64,000 bases of DNA from NCBI RefSeq assembly GCF_017742245.1, contig NZ_JAGHKO010000001.1, positions 398,993-462,992 of the forward strand. The letters are read 5' to 3'. This document shows positions 32,296-42,379 of this stretch, one piece after another; position 1 is the stretch's first letter; every line of letters begins with the position of its first letter. Source of the DNA: Niastella soli (lineage in GTDB: Bacteria; Bacteroidota; Bacteroidia; Chitinophagales; Chitinophagaceae). The position numbers and the translations under genes were made by a program. A model generated the notes under the pieces. It did no database searches. It saw only the letters and a program-made list of their open reading frames with translations, and was not told the origin of the DNA.

Positions 32296-34794
32296 TTATT
32301 CAATGATCTTCTCAACCCTTGTCAACTGCCCTTCTTCATTCATTCCTTCCAGGATAATGCGAATGCGTTTTGATACATCGTTATTATAGAAGGTCAGGGT
32401 TATTTTATGATTGCTCTTATCAGTAAGAATATAAGGCTGCCAGTACAAGGTAGTACGAATATCGGGCAGATCGGCATTGGTTACTTCCTTGCTGTAGTCG
32501 GGTGAATAGAACTCTTTGGGAACCGCATAACCGCTCAGTCTGCTTTTATCGAGGCCGCCAATATTGGAAGTATTGGAGCTTACATCTCCGCCTTTTTTGG
32601 TATAGATGGCAATAGCACCGCCGGCGCCGCCCCCTACCGCTCCAAAGAATGGTGGCCGGAATGCTTTCACATAAGCGATATCAGTAACCGGAATATTCTC
32701 AATGGCAGTTACATCAACCGGCATTTCATTTAAAAACAGGGAAGGTGTAGCGCCCCGCCATTGCAGCGAAGTTTGCCCGCCACCGGCTTGGATCTGTAAA
32801 CCAGCTACGCGACCCTGCAGGTAAGTAAAGATGTTCATAGCACCCAGGGCCGCCACATCATCTGTAAGGTCAAATGTGGTTGCATCGCCACCAGAGAACA
32901 AACCACTGGTATAGCGTTCGTCCATCTGCTGTATTTTCGTCTTTGTTTTTGCTTTTACCGTAACGGTTTCCAGCGTTTTTATCTTTTTCTCCAGTTCAGG
33001 CCTTAACCGATCTGCTTCCGAAGCAAAGTATTTACCCCGGCTCAGCAAACTGGTGTCTATAGGCATAGGCACCCGCCAGGCTGAATCGGGTTTTATAAGG
33101 GTGGGACTTTTATGCGTTCCGTTGGTGAAATTTACAACAGACTTATTTGCGAGGTACTTGTTGTTATTAAACTGGTAAAACACACTTACCGTATCAAAGA
33201 ACACCAGTCCGTCCTGTTGAAATTTACCCGATGAGTCTATAGATAAAAAGAATAACTGACGGCTAGAGTCTTTGGCCTGCAGGAACACATTGATCTGTGT
33301 ATTCTTTGGCACCTGGTTGGGTAATACCCCGGTTAAGGTGGCGCTGAGTGATAAATAATTCTCGCGTGGGAATTTGATAACAGGCAATTTACCGGCCTCC
33401 AGTTCATCCCATTTAAACCGGCGCCAGCCGTTGGTAAGCATTACCAGGTCAAGGTGCGAGCGTACCGTATCATCATTACCGGTTAAATAGTAATAAGGGT
33501 TATGAATATATCCCCGCAGGTCGCCACTTAATAATAAATGCGACACAATATTATCGGCATCAGGATCAGCTTTGGAAAGGCCTGCATCGGTTATTGCAAT
33601 ACTCAGGTTCGATTTCAGTGTATCCGGCACATCGATCACCAGGGAGTTCTTTGCTCGTCGTTCAGTGCTTTTTGCAATAGGCACTACACGGGTGGTAAAG
33701 AAATAATCTTCTTTATTCACAAAGTTAATACGCTCAGCAATGGGTTTCCAGTTGGCATCGAACAACGTCATCTGTAACATACCGGTGGGAATGCCTTCCA
33801 GCGGAATGCTACCACTCACCATAAAATTCTGTTGCAGGTTCAACCGTGCTTTATATACAACCTGTGAATTGAAATAACCCAGCAGGTACAAAGTCTTTAG
33901 ATCTTCCGGTGCATCCTGTGATCGTCTTATTATAAATGCCTGGCGGCTACCGGTGGGGGCGCATTGGATTACTACACCCGTTTGTTTGGCCACTGGTAAT
34001 GGCGTTTTATGTGTTTGTTTTTTCTCGTCTGTCCATTCAGCATAATATGTTTTTCCAGCTTGAGGTTCTATGGTAAAACGCCCCATACCATCATGCACCG
34101 TACCAAAGGTGGCCACCGTTGCTCCTGCCGCCTCTTTTATAGCCCCTTCTGCCGATACCGGCAATCCGAATTCATCGGTTACTTTAACTGCCACTACCGA
34201 TTCAAGCCCTGTTACCAGATCACCGCCTTCGGGAAAGAAGCGTAAAGTAACAGCCGAAGATGGGTTACTGCTGGCCCCGCCTTGCGAGGCTGTTGCCGGT
34301 TGTTTGGCTCCCGTTTGTTTGGCCCCGCTCTGCGGGGTTGTGGCCGCGGGGGCAACTGCAACTGTTTTATTAAGAATGCGGATGGTTTTGCTGAATAAAA
34401 AGCTGGTATCGAAATTCAGCATCCAGGTGGTATAAGCCCTGAAGATAATAGTGGGCGGCAAGTTGGCAGGAAGGTCAAAACTCCCGGCAGATGACCCTTC
34501 ATAAATGGGGAGGATCTTCTGTTGCAATACCTTGCCCTGCTGATCAACCAGTTCAGCATAAAAGTTCTTGCTGATGGGTGATGGTACAATGCCTGCAAAC
34601 AGGTATGATTTGAACCAGATGGTCTCACCGGTATTATAGGCCGGTTTATCAAAGTGAACATAGATCTTCTCCTGTGGGTATCTTTCACCATACAGGTTCA
34701 CCATAGAATCGATCTGTTGAGCATAGCCGGCCCCTATACCGGAAAATAGTAAAGCCAAAGCAATCAGGGATCTATAAAAACGAATGCAATTCAT
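32296..34794 (-). CDS. MG2-domain / TonB-plug hybrid protein
   Basis: An 832-residue secreted protein (signal peptide ending GAGYA-QQI). The N-terminal half begins with an alpha-2-macroglobulin MG2-like domain (EKIYVHFDKPAYNTGETIWFKS-type segment, about 42-63). A Thr/Gln/Gly-rich linker lies near 150-180. The C-terminal third holds a TonB receptor plug-like domain (YLQGRVAGLQIQAG, LFLNEMPVDVTAIENIP, and GGAGGAIAIYTKKG) but no beta-barrel follows. Such hybrids occur in Bacteroidota; function is unknown, with docking to a TonB-dependent barrel as one idea. Monocistronic, with a strong terminator. Confidence 0.82.
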   Translation of the reverse strand: MNCIRFYRSLIALALLFSGIGAGYAQQIDSMVNLYGERYPQEKIYVHFDKPAYNTGETIWFKSYLFAGIVPSPISKNFYAELVDQQGKVLQQKILPIYEGSSAGSFDLPANLPPTIIFRAYTTWMLNFDTSFLFSKTIRILNKTVAVAPAATTPQSGAKQTGAKQPATASQGGASSNPSSAVTLRFFPEGGDLVTGLESVVAVKVTDEFGLPVSAEGAIKEAAGATVATFGTVHDGMGRFTIEPQAGKTYYAEWTDEKKQTHKTPLPVAKQTGVVIQCAPTGSRQAFIIRRSQDAPEDLKTLYLLGYFNSQVVYKARLNLQQNFMVSGSIPLEGIPTGMLQMTLFDANWKPIAERINFVNKEDYFFTTRVVPIAKSTERRAKNSLVIDVPDTLKSNLSIAITDAGLSKADPDADNIVSHLLLSGDLRGYIHNPYYYLTGNDDTVRSHLDLVMLTNGWRRFKWDELEAGKLPVIKFPRENYLSLSATLTGVLPNQVPKNTQINVFLQAKDSSRQLFFLSIDSSGKFQQDGLVFFDTVSVFYQFNNNKYLANKSVVNFTNGTHKSPTLIKPDSAWRVPMPIDTSLLSRGKYFASEADRLRPELEKKIKTLETVTVKAKTKTKIQQMDERYTSGLFSGGDATTFDLTDDVAALGAMNIFTYLQGRVAGLQIQAGGGQTSLQWRGATPSLFLNEMPVDVTAIENIPVTDIAYVKAFRPPFFGAVGGGAGGAIAIYTKKGGDVSSNTSNIGGLDKSRLSGYAVPKEFYSPDYSKEVTNADLPDIRTTLYWQPYILTDKSNHKITLTFYNNDVSKRIRIILEGMNEEGQLTRVEKIIE

Positions 34795-34958
34795 GGGGCA
34801 ATTTTACTTTTAACAAATTAATGGCTTTCATAGCTTAAAATTGATAAAATTTTGTCTATGAATTGTTAAAGAAACCCTCATATTAACGCTTTTTAATCTA
34901 TCCTGCCGATTATTTGCGTCTCTTCCCTATTTTCATCGGAAATCGGCCGTCTGCCGAC

Positions 34959-35342
34959 CTACAAAATGGCTACCGGTCGTTTGTGTTCATCTACCGCAAC
35001 CAGGGTAAAGGTGCCTGTTATGGCCCTTTCCCGTTCAAAAGAATACATTTCCTCAATATATATTTCAACCAACACCCGCACACTGCTTTTACCGGTATGA
35101 ATAACTTTACCTATCAACTCAATGATGGTGCCTGCCGGAATTGGCCGGGTAAAATCTATTTTATCTGATGAAACCGTTACCATTCGTTTGCGGGCAAACC
35201 GCGTAGCTGTAATAAATGCCACTTCATCCATTAATGCCATGGCAGTGCCGCCAAATAAAGTATCATAGTGGTTGGTAGTATTGGGAAATACGGCTTTAAA
35301 TATGCGCGTTTCAGATTGTTTGATCTTTTCTTCGATTGTCAT
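34959..35342 (-). CDS. Hotdog-fold acyl-CoA thioesterase
   Basis: A 127-residue single-hotdog protein of the YciA/BACH type, which hydrolyses acyl-CoA. The segment FPNTTNHYDTLFGGTAMALMDEVAF contains the conserved catalytic Asp region and the GG-x-MALMDE helix; VTVSSDKIDFTRPIPAGTII follows, with the conserved hotdog strand. It lies downstream of metE on the same strand but is separated from it by a large hairpin. Chain-length preference is unknown. Confidence 0.9.
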   Translation of the reverse strand: MTIEEKIKQSETRIFKAVFPNTTNHYDTLFGGTAMALMDEVAFITATRFARKRMVTVSSDKIDFTRPIPAGTIIELIGKVIHTGKSSVRVLVEIYIEEMYSFERERAITGTFTLVAVDEHKRPVAIL

Positions 35343-35373
35343 GTATATGTGTGATTTGCGAAATCTAAAAACA

Positions 35374-35433
35374 GTTTCAGGTTACAAGCCCCTGCGATCC
35401 CATCTAGTCGGGGCAGGCTCTGTAACCTGAAAC
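35374..35433 (-). terminator. Large hairpin, probable metE terminator
   Basis: GTTTCAGGTTACA (35374-35386) and TGTAACCTGAAAC (35421-35433) form a perfect 13-bp stem, with an inner GCCCCTGC/GGGGCAGGC stem. On the minus strand it is followed by TGTTTTTAG. Confidence 0.7.
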
Positions 35434-35466
35434 CTGTAACTGAAACTTAAACTAAAAAGGGCCTAT

Positions 35467-37779
35467 TTAGAGTAATGCTGGTTGTTGTACTTTCTCCCTT
35501 GCTTCACTCGCTGCCTGCACCATATTCTTCAATGCAGCAATGGTCTCCGTCCAGCGACGGGTTTTTAACCCACAGTCGGGGTTTACCCATATATTTTTAA
35601 CCGGTAATAAAGCAGCTGCTTTTTCCAGCAGGGAGGTCATTTCCTCTACACCGGGCACCCGTGGTGAGTGTATATCATATACACCGGGCCCAATTTCATT
35701 GGGGTATTTAAACCGGGCAAAGGCTTGTAGCAACTCCATTTGCGAACGGCTGGTTTCAATGGTGATCACATCGGCATCCATTTTAGCAATGTGTTCCATA
35801 ATGTCATTGAACTCGCTATAGCACATATGGGTATGAACCTGCGTTTCATCTTTTACCCCGCTGGCCGATAAGCGAAAAGCTTTTACCGCCCATTCCAGGT
35901 ACGCGGGGCCATCCTTTTTTCTTAAAGGCAGCCCTTCACGAATAGCCGGCTCATCGATCTGGATCACTTTAATACCTGCTTTTTCCAGGGCCACCACTTC
36001 ATCCCTTATCGCCAGCGCTATTTGAAAAGCCGTTTGCCATCTCGGCTGATCATCGCGCACAAACGACCATTGTAATATGGTTACAGGACCGGTGAGCATT
36101 CCTTTCATGAGCCTACTGGTTTGCGCCTGCGCAAATGTGCTCCACCGAACGGTCATATCACTAATTCGGCTTACATCACCTGCAATAACGGGGGGCTTTA
36201 CACAACGGCTGCCATAACTTTGCACCCAGCCGTTTTTGGTGAACTGGAACCCATCGAGCTGTTCGCCAAAATATTCCACCATATCATTGCGCTCAAACTC
36301 GCCATGTACCAATACATCGAGGCCAATTTCTTCCTGTACGCGAATGGCGGAGATGGTTGCCTCTTCAATCTCTGATTCGTATTGCTCTTTTGTTAGGTCT
36401 CCCTTTTTCAACTTAGCACGCAACTGGCGGATCTCTTCTGTTTGCGGAAAAGACCCAATGGTAGTCGTGGGGAATAAGGGCAATTGAAATCGTTCCTGCT
36501 GTATTTGTTGACGAACAGTAAAGGCACTCGCCCGGATTGCATCGGTCTCTTTAATAGCAGCCAGCCGGTCTTTTACTGCCTGTTTATGTATGCGGGTAGA
36601 ATTACGGCGGTTTTCGATGATGGCAGCATTTTTCTTCAACAAGGCGGAATCACCCGCCACTATTTGTTTTAAGTCGTTTATCTCGTACAGCTTTTGCCTG
36701 GCAAAAGCCATCCAGCTTTTGATATCGGCGTCAAGCGCGGTTTCACCATCCAGGTCAACAGGTGAATGCAATAAGGAGCAGGAAGGTGCCAGCATAAGGC
36801 GTTCTTCCCCAATAACAGCTTTTGCCTTCTCAATCAGGGCAAGTGATTTGCTGTAGTCATTCTTCCAGATATTACGGCCATCCACCACCCCTACTGATAA
36901 CGACAATTTAGGTGGCATGGCTTTAACTACTTCATCTACCTGTTGTGGAGACCGTACCAGGTCAATATGCAGAGCACAAACGGGAAGGTTCACGGCCAGA
37001 CTGGTATTTTCCTGTAAGCCTTCAAAGTAAGTAGCCAGCAATATTTTCAGGTCGCATTTTTTGCGTATTTCTTTATATGCAAATTCAAATGCCTGTTTTT
37101 GTTTATCCGTCAGGTCTGTTACCAGAAAGGGTTCATCAATTTGCACCCATATAGCGCCATTCTCTTCCAGTTTTTTCAGCACCTCAATGTAAACAGGTAA
37201 CAATTGTTTTAACAGGTCAATCCGGTCAAAGGGTTGATTGTCTTTTTCTTTACCTAACAACAAATAAGATACCGGTCCTATCAACACCGGTTTGGGGGTG
37301 GTGCCAGTTACGCGTTTGCATTCATTGAACTCATGAAAGAGTTTATCGGAAAGTATTCGGAATTGCTGGCCAGCGGTAAACTCAGGAACAATGTAGTGAT
37401 AATTGGTATCGAACCACTTTGTCATTTCCATGGCAGTGATATCGAGACCATGTTGCTGGTAACCCCGGGCCATGGCAAAATACAGGTCAATCTCTGTATT
37501 GTCCTTAATATCGGTTGCCACAGGCGTATAACGGGGAGGAACAGCGCCCACCAGCAACGACATATCCAGCACCTGGTCATAAAAACTGAAATCGTTACAG
37601 GGGATCATGTCAATACCGGCCTCCTTTTGCAATAACCAGTTTTCTTCCCTGATCTTTTTTGCTGCAATAAATAATTCAGCCCTGGTAATGTTACCTGCCC
37701 AGTATTGTTCACTGGCTTTTTTTAACTGGCGTTGAGCCCCAATACGGGGGAACCCAAGATTGTGTGTTAGCATACGCAT
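35467..37779 (-). CDS. metE: Cobalamin-independent methionine synthase
   Basis: MetE transfers methyl from methyltetrahydrofolate-polyglutamate to homocysteine without B12. The 770-residue length is typical. The N-terminal half starts HNLGFPRIGAQRQLKKA; the C-terminal catalytic half has TTIGSFPQTEEIR, VHGEFERNDMVEYF, and zinc ligands in HTHMCYSEF and NPDCGLKTR. ATG 37779 (or 37773) is the start. A cobalamin riboswitch lies about 170 bp upstream on the same strand, so expression should fall when B12 is plentiful. A metH gene is expected elsewhere. Confidence 0.97.
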   Translation of the reverse strand: MRMLTHNLGFPRIGAQRQLKKASEQYWAGNITRAELFIAAKKIREENWLLQKEAGIDMIPCNDFSFYDQVLDMSLLVGAVPPRYTPVATDIKDNTEIDLYFAMARGYQQHGLDITAMEMTKWFDTNYHYIVPEFTAGQQFRILSDKLFHEFNECKRVTGTTPKPVLIGPVSYLLLGKEKDNQPFDRIDLLKQLLPVYIEVLKKLEENGAIWVQIDEPFLVTDLTDKQKQAFEFAYKEIRKKCDLKILLATYFEGLQENTSLAVNLPVCALHIDLVRSPQQVDEVVKAMPPKLSLSVGVVDGRNIWKNDYSKSLALIEKAKAVIGEERLMLAPSCSLLHSPVDLDGETALDADIKSWMAFARQKLYEINDLKQIVAGDSALLKKNAAIIENRRNSTRIHKQAVKDRLAAIKETDAIRASAFTVRQQIQQERFQLPLFPTTTIGSFPQTEEIRQLRAKLKKGDLTKEQYESEIEEATISAIRVQEEIGLDVLVHGEFERNDMVEYFGEQLDGFQFTKNGWVQSYGSRCVKPPVIAGDVSRISDMTVRWSTFAQAQTSRLMKGMLTGPVTILQWSFVRDDQPRWQTAFQIALAIRDEVVALEKAGIKVIQIDEPAIREGLPLRKKDGPAYLEWAVKAFRLSASGVKDETQVHTHMCYSEFNDIMEHIAKMDADVITIETSRSQMELLQAFARFKYPNEIGPGVYDIHSPRVPGVEEMTSLLEKAAALLPVKNIWVNPDCGLKTRRWTETIAALKNMVQAASEAREKVQQPALL

Positions 37780-37944
37780 AAAACATTTAGTGAAACATTA
37801 ATGAATAGTATTAATGTCTTTACGTTTAATGTGTATGCTTTCGTGATAAAGTGTTAGAGAGAAACAGTTACAATGTGTGGTGCAAAGTGAGGTGATTAAC
37901 TGTTCCTGACTGCTGCTTTTTAACCGCGAAAGCATTGGTCTCCA

Positions 37945-38155
37945 TTTTCAGGCAAGTATCCTGGCTTGTTGTTTTGCTACATGCCTTCCCATACTATTGA
38001 GGTCTAATACAGTGGCTAATTATGCAGCGCTGTGAAGGAGTAACCCTTCACTACAACATACAGTTGCGCGACAGCCCGTGATTCTCACACGGTTCCTTTT
38101 TAATCCCGACTTTACGTCAGGGACCCGAAAACAAGTTGTTAAAGTAAAGAACTGA
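37945..38155 (-). promoter_or_regulatory. Cobalamin riboswitch upstream of metE
   Basis: Read on the minus strand, the conserved core GGAACCGTGTGAGAATCACG is followed by GGGCTGTCGCGCAACTGTA and later by a B12 box AGCCAGGATACTTGCC (37951-37966 complement). These are the diagnostic parts of the B12 aptamer. The B12 box deviates from the canonical AGCCAGGAGACCTGCC seen in the nrdB riboswitch. A -7 element (TATCTTTG, 38161-38168) places the transcript start just upstream. Expected role: reduced metE expression when cobalamin is bound. Confidence 0.92.
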
Positions 38156-38226
38156 AGGTGCAAAGATAGGAAAATCAGAACAAAGGTGAGCCTTCGCCAC
38201 GGCGAAGACCCTCCTTGTCCCATAAA

Positions 38227-38260
38227 TAAAAAAACGGGCCCCCTTTTAAAGAGACCCGCC
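38227..38260 (-). terminator. nrdA terminator
   Basis: On the minus strand ACGGGC/GCCCGT-type pairing (CGGGTCTCTTT with AAAGGGGGCCCG) is followed by seven T. It ends the nrdBA operon just before the metE leader. Confidence 0.85.
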
Positions 38261-38295
38261 TCGTTCTTAATTGGTATATGTTCGAGCTGTGAAGA

Positions 38296-40665
38296 CTATG
38301 AGCTGCAGGTAACGCAACCTTCTTCCATGGTGCACACCTGACCTTCTATTATCTCATCATTGCTATCACCTGATTTAGGCACAACAGGCTCCATTTGACG
38401 GCTGCCTTGTTTTTCAACCGTGAACTGTACTGCCTGGGCTGCTGCCTGTGTACGCAGATAATACATACCTGTTTTCAATCCTACTTTCCATGAATAGAAG
38501 TGCATGGAGGTAAGTTTGGCCACAGTTGGATTATCAACAAACAGATTCAGTGATTGCGACTGGCAAATGAATGCGCCGCGATCGGCTGCCATATCGATCA
38601 AATGACGTTGTTTTATTTCCCAAACGGTTTTGTACAACGCTTTGATATCGGCAGGTATTTCATTGATGTTTTGAATAGAACCATTAGCAGCAATGATCTT
38701 GTTCTTCATGGCATCGTTCCAAAGGCCCAGTTGTACCAGGTCTTTCAACAGGTGTTTGTTTACAATGATAAACTCACCACTTAATACCCGGCGAACGTAG
38801 ATGTTTGAGGTATAGGGTTCAAAACATTCGTTATTACCCAGGATCTGCGAGGTAGAAGCGGTTGGCATGGGCGCTACCAGCAAGGAGTTACGCACCCCAT
38901 GTTTCATTACTTCCGCACGCAACGCGTTCCAGTCGTACCGGTTACTTGGTTGAATATTCCACAGATCGAACTGGAACTGTCCTTTTGATAAAGGTGAGCC
39001 GGCAAAGGTTTCATACGCACCTTGTTCTATTGCCATATCCTTGCTGGCTGTCATGGCCGCAAAGTAGATGGTCTCAAAAATGTTCTTGTTCAACACTTTT
39101 GCCAGTTCGCTTTCAAAAGGCAAACGCAACAGGATGAACACATCGGCCAATCCCTGTACGCCTAATCCGATTGGGCGGTGACGCAGGTTGGAACGTTTTG
39201 CTTCCTCAATGGGATAATAGTTATTATCGATGATGCGATTGAGGTTGCGTGCAGCCTGATAGGTTACTTCGTATAATTTATCGAAATCGAATTTTCCTTC
39301 ATTTACAAAGCGGGGCAATGCCAGGGAAGCCAGGTTACAAACCGCTACTTCATCAGGGCTGGTATACTCCAGGATCTCTGTACACAGGTTACTGCTTTTA
39401 ATGGTACCCAGGTTCTGCTGGTTGCTTTTACGGTTAGCGGCATCTTTATATAGCATATAAGGCGTACCGGTCTCAATTTGCGCTTCCAGAATGGCAAACC
39501 ACAGGTCCTGCGCTTTTATCACTTTACGCTGGCGGCCTTCAGCTTCGTACCGGTTGTACAGCGCTTCAAATTCGTCACCAAAAGTATCGCCTAAACCGGG
39601 TGCTTCATTAGGGCAGAAAAGGCTCCAGTCGCCATTCGACTCTACGCGTTTCATAAACAGGTCGTTTATCCACAGCGCGTAGAACAGGTCCCTTGCGCGC
39701 ATCTCTTCTTTACCATGGTTCTTACGCAGATCAAGGAACTCTATGATATCGGCATGCCAGGGTTCCAGGTAAATAGCAAAAGCGCCTTTGCGTTTGCCAC
39801 CGCCCTGGTCAACATAACGGGCAGTATCGTTGAACACACGCAGCATAGGAATAATACCATTGCTGGTGCCATTGGTGCCGCCTATATAGCTACCGGTAGC
39901 GCGTACGTTGTGAATTGACAATCCGATACCACCAGCACTTTGTGAGATCTTGGCTGTTTGTTTCAGTGTATCGTAAATACCATCAATGCTGTCGTCTTTC
40001 ATGGTCAGCAAAAAGCACGATGACATTTGTGGCTTGGGCGTACCACCATTGAACAAAGTAGGCGTGGCATGGGTAAACCAGCGCTCACTCATCAGGTTGT
40101 ATGTTTTAATAGCGCTCTCGATGTCTTCTTTGTGAATACCGATCGATACACGCATGTACATATGCTGGGGACGCTCAACGATGACGCCGTCTATACGCAG
40201 CAGGTATGATTTTTCGAGTGTTTTAAAACCGAAATAATCAAAACCGAAATCGCGGTCATAAATAATAGAGCTATCCAGCAGTTCAGCATTGGCGTCGATG
40301 ATCTCCATTATGTCATCGGCCAGCAAAGGCATTTTACGGCCTGTAGCTGAATCGGTATAATCATACAGCCGTTTCATGGTAGCTGAGAACGACTTCTCGG
40401 TATTTTTATGCAGGTTGCTCACAGCTATACGTGAAGCCAGCAATGCATAATCCGGGTGTTTGGTAGTTAATGAGGCAGCTGTTTCTGCAGCCAGGTTATC
40501 CAGCTCGGAAGTGGTAACGCCATCATAAATACCTTCAATTACTTTTTTTGTTACTTCTATCACATCAACCAGCGGGCTCAATCCATACGACAGTTTCTGA
40601 ATACGCGCCGTGATCTTATCAAATTTTACTGTTTCTTTTTTCCCGTTCCTTTTTAAAACGTTCAT
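38296..40665 (-). CDS. nrdA: Class I ribonucleotide reductase, large subunit
   Basis: The catalytic R1 subunit reduces ribonucleoside diphosphates. The 789-residue protein has an N-terminal ATP cone (about 1-90, starting [15 protein letters not shown]), the [16 protein letters not shown] segment (active-site Cys), the radical-site loop [20 protein letters not shown], and [20 protein letters not shown]. The C-terminal tail EEGCVTCSS carries the redox-active Cys pair. It lies 84 bp after nrdB and so is under the same cobalamin riboswitch. The overall type is close to the eukaryotic and class Ia enzymes. Confidence 0.96.
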   Translation of the reverse strand: MNVLKRNGKKETVKFDKITARIQKLSYGLSPLVDVIEVTKKVIEGIYDGVTTSELDNLAAETAASLTTKHPDYALLASRIAVSNLHKNTEKSFSATMKRLYDYTDSATGRKMPLLADDIMEIIDANAELLDSSIIYDRDFGFDYFGFKTLEKSYLLRIDGVIVERPQHMYMRVSIGIHKEDIESAIKTYNLMSERWFTHATPTLFNGGTPKPQMSSCFLLTMKDDSIDGIYDTLKQTAKISQSAGGIGLSIHNVRATGSYIGGTNGTSNGIIPMLRVFNDTARYVDQGGGKRKGAFAIYLEPWHADIIEFLDLRKNHGKEEMRARDLFYALWINDLFMKRVESNGDWSLFCPNEAPGLGDTFGDEFEALYNRYEAEGRQRKVIKAQDLWFAILEAQIETGTPYMLYKDAANRKSNQQNLGTIKSSNLCTEILEYTSPDEVAVCNLASLALPRFVNEGKFDFDKLYEVTYQAARNLNRIIDNNYYPIEEAKRSNLRHRPIGLGVQGLADVFILLRLPFESELAKVLNKNIFETIYFAAMTASKDMAIEQGAYETFAGSPLSKGQFQFDLWNIQPSNRYDWNALRAEVMKHGVRNSLLVAPMPTASTSQILGNNECFEPYTSNIYVRRVLSGEFIIVNKHLLKDLVQLGLWNDAMKNKIIAANGSIQNINEIPADIKALYKTVWEIKQRHLIDMAADRGAFICQSQSLNLFVDNPTVAKLTSMHFYSWKVGLKTGMYYLRTQAAAQAVQFTVEKQGSRQMEPVVPKSGDSNDEIIEGQVCTMEEGCVTCSS

Positions 40666-40749
40666 GTCAATGGAGTTTATAGTGCTATCAAATAATATTT
40701 CCGATCTTTCGGGATGCTGGATTTTTACGCTCTGGTCTTTGCGATCTCC

Positions 40750-41721
40750 TTAGAAATCCTCATCAAGCGAAAACTGTTGTGACTCTTTGCTGGCGTTTAC
40801 CCCGGCTTTGCGGTAATCACCTACTCTTTTTTCAAAGAAGTTGGTTTTACCCTGCAGCGAGATCATTTCCATAAAGTCGAACGGATTGGTGGCATTGAAC
40901 ATTTTGGGATAACCCAGTTCGCTCAACCATCTGTCGGCCACAAATTCAATATATTGTTGCATTAACCGGGCATTCATCCCAATAAGGTCAACCGGTAATG
41001 CTTCGGTGATAAATTCTTTTTCAATACGCACGGCATCCCCGATGATATTGTACACCTGTTCCTGTGACAATTTAGCATTCAGCATGCTGTATAACAGACA
41101 GGCAAATTCGCAATGCAACCCTTCGTCGCGGCTGATCAATTCATTGCTGAATGTAAGACCGGGCATCAACCCTCTTTTCTTCAACCAGAAAATAGAACAG
41201 AAACTACCGCTGAAGAAAATGCCTTCCACTGCTGCAAAGGCTACTAAACGTTCGGCGAAGTTCCCTTGTTCAATCCAGCGTAATGCCCACTCTGCTTTTC
41301 TTTTCACAGCAGGTACGGTATCGATGGCGTGGAACAGTCTGTCTTTTTCGTTAACATCTTTTACATATGTATCTATCAGCAATGCGTAGGTTTCAGAGTG
41401 AATGTTCTCCATCATGATCTGAAAACCATAAAAGCAACGCGCTTCAGGTAACTGCACTTCACTCATAAAATTCACTGCCAGGTTTTCATTCACAATGCCA
41501 TCGCTGGCAGCAAAGAATGCCAGTACGTGTGAAATAAAATGACGCTCACCGTCATTCAGTGCAGCCCAGTCCTTTAGGTCACCGCTTAAATCAATTTCCT
41601 CAGCAGTCCAGAAGCTGGCCTCATGCTTTTTATACATTTCCCATATTGCGGGATATTTGATAGGGAGAATAACGAACCGGTCTTTGTTTTCCTGTAACAA
41701 CACTTCATTTTCATGCTGCAT
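40750..41721 (-). CDS. nrdB: Class I ribonucleotide reductase, small subunit
   Basis: The R2 subunit houses the di-iron centre and tyrosyl radical. In the 323-residue protein, [29 protein letters not shown] (radical Tyr in CFYGF, Glu and His ligands in ENIHSE), [13 protein letters not shown] and [12 protein letters not shown] supply the ligands. The C-terminus FSLDEDF resembles the eukaryotic tail FTLDADF that docks to R1. Long blocks are nearly identical to the mouse R2 as I recall it. ATG 41721 is preferred over upstream codons. It is first in the riboswitch-controlled nrdBA operon. Confidence 0.96.
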   Translation of the reverse strand: MQHENEVLLQENKDRFVILPIKYPAIWEMYKKHEASFWTAEEIDLSGDLKDWAALNDGERHFISHVLAFFAASDGIVNENLAVNFMSEVQLPEARCFYGFQIMMENIHSETYALLIDTYVKDVNEKDRLFHAIDTVPAVKRKAEWALRWIEQGNFAERLVAFAAVEGIFFSGSFCSIFWLKKRGLMPGLTFSNELISRDEGLHCEFACLLYSMLNAKLSQEQVYNIIGDAVRIEKEFITEALPVDLIGMNARLMQQYIEFVADRWLSELGYPKMFNATNPFDFMEMISLQGKTNFFEKRVGDYRKAGVNASKESQQFSLDEDF

Positions 41722-41848
41722 GACTATAGTAATTAGAATGTTAAAAAAGCGGCACGACAGCAGATAGCAACCCCATAACTTCACGTGGAAATAGCTGAAG
41801 CTTCAATCATTGTCGGTACCTTATCGGGAAAGTTCCAAACATACTTTG

Positions 41849-42095
41849 TATACGGCAGGTCTCCTGGCTTGTTGATATGCTGAGTACCTTCCCGCCAATG
41901 TGGCTTTCACCGGTCACTGGCAGTGGTCATTGTAGAATCAGCTTTAGTGACTGGGTTGTTATCGAAGAATGTGGACTATTTAACGTTCCATTCACCCAAC
42001 TTACAGTTGCCCGTCAGCCCGTGATTTTCACACGGTTCCCTTTTAAACCGACTGATTGGTATGATGTCATTCAGTCAGCACCGTAACAAATTATT
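41849..42095 (-). promoter_or_regulatory. Cobalamin riboswitch upstream of nrdBA
   Basis: On the minus strand GGGAACCGTGTGAAAATCAC is followed by GGGCTGACGGGCAACTGTAAG, and the perfect B12 box AGCCAGGAGACCTGCC lies at 41854-41871 (complement). This is a full cobalamin aptamer ahead of the B12-independent class I ribonucleotide reductase. When B12 is present the nrdBA mRNA should be repressed, presumably in favour of a B12-dependent class II enzyme encoded elsewhere (inference). Confidence 0.94.
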
Positions 42096-42109
42096 AATAA
42101 GAACCTGTA

Positions 42110-42141
42110 CGAAAGTAACATGCCTGTGAAAAAATCATCAA
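42110..42141 (-). promoter_or_regulatory. Probable nrdBA promoter
   Basis: On the minus strand TTG (42139-42141), 21 nt, TACTTTCG (42110-42117), one mismatch from TAnnTTTG, directly upstream of the riboswitch. Confidence 0.45.
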
Positions 42142-42379
42142 AACAGTTTTTCACAGGTGTTAATAGATTTATCATCAATGCTAAATGTATTTGAATAATG
42201 GGTATGTTCCACATCACGAATATTTTCACAAGCCGTGGAAAAAGAAGCAGTTAGAAGGTTTGCTAAAGAGAACGTTCCACTTAACCGTTTTACACTGTAT
42301 TTTATTATAGTGGTGGTTTTTGGGTATGGTTTAATTTACCGATTTTCGCACCCTGTAATCAATAATAAATTCCGCCAGC

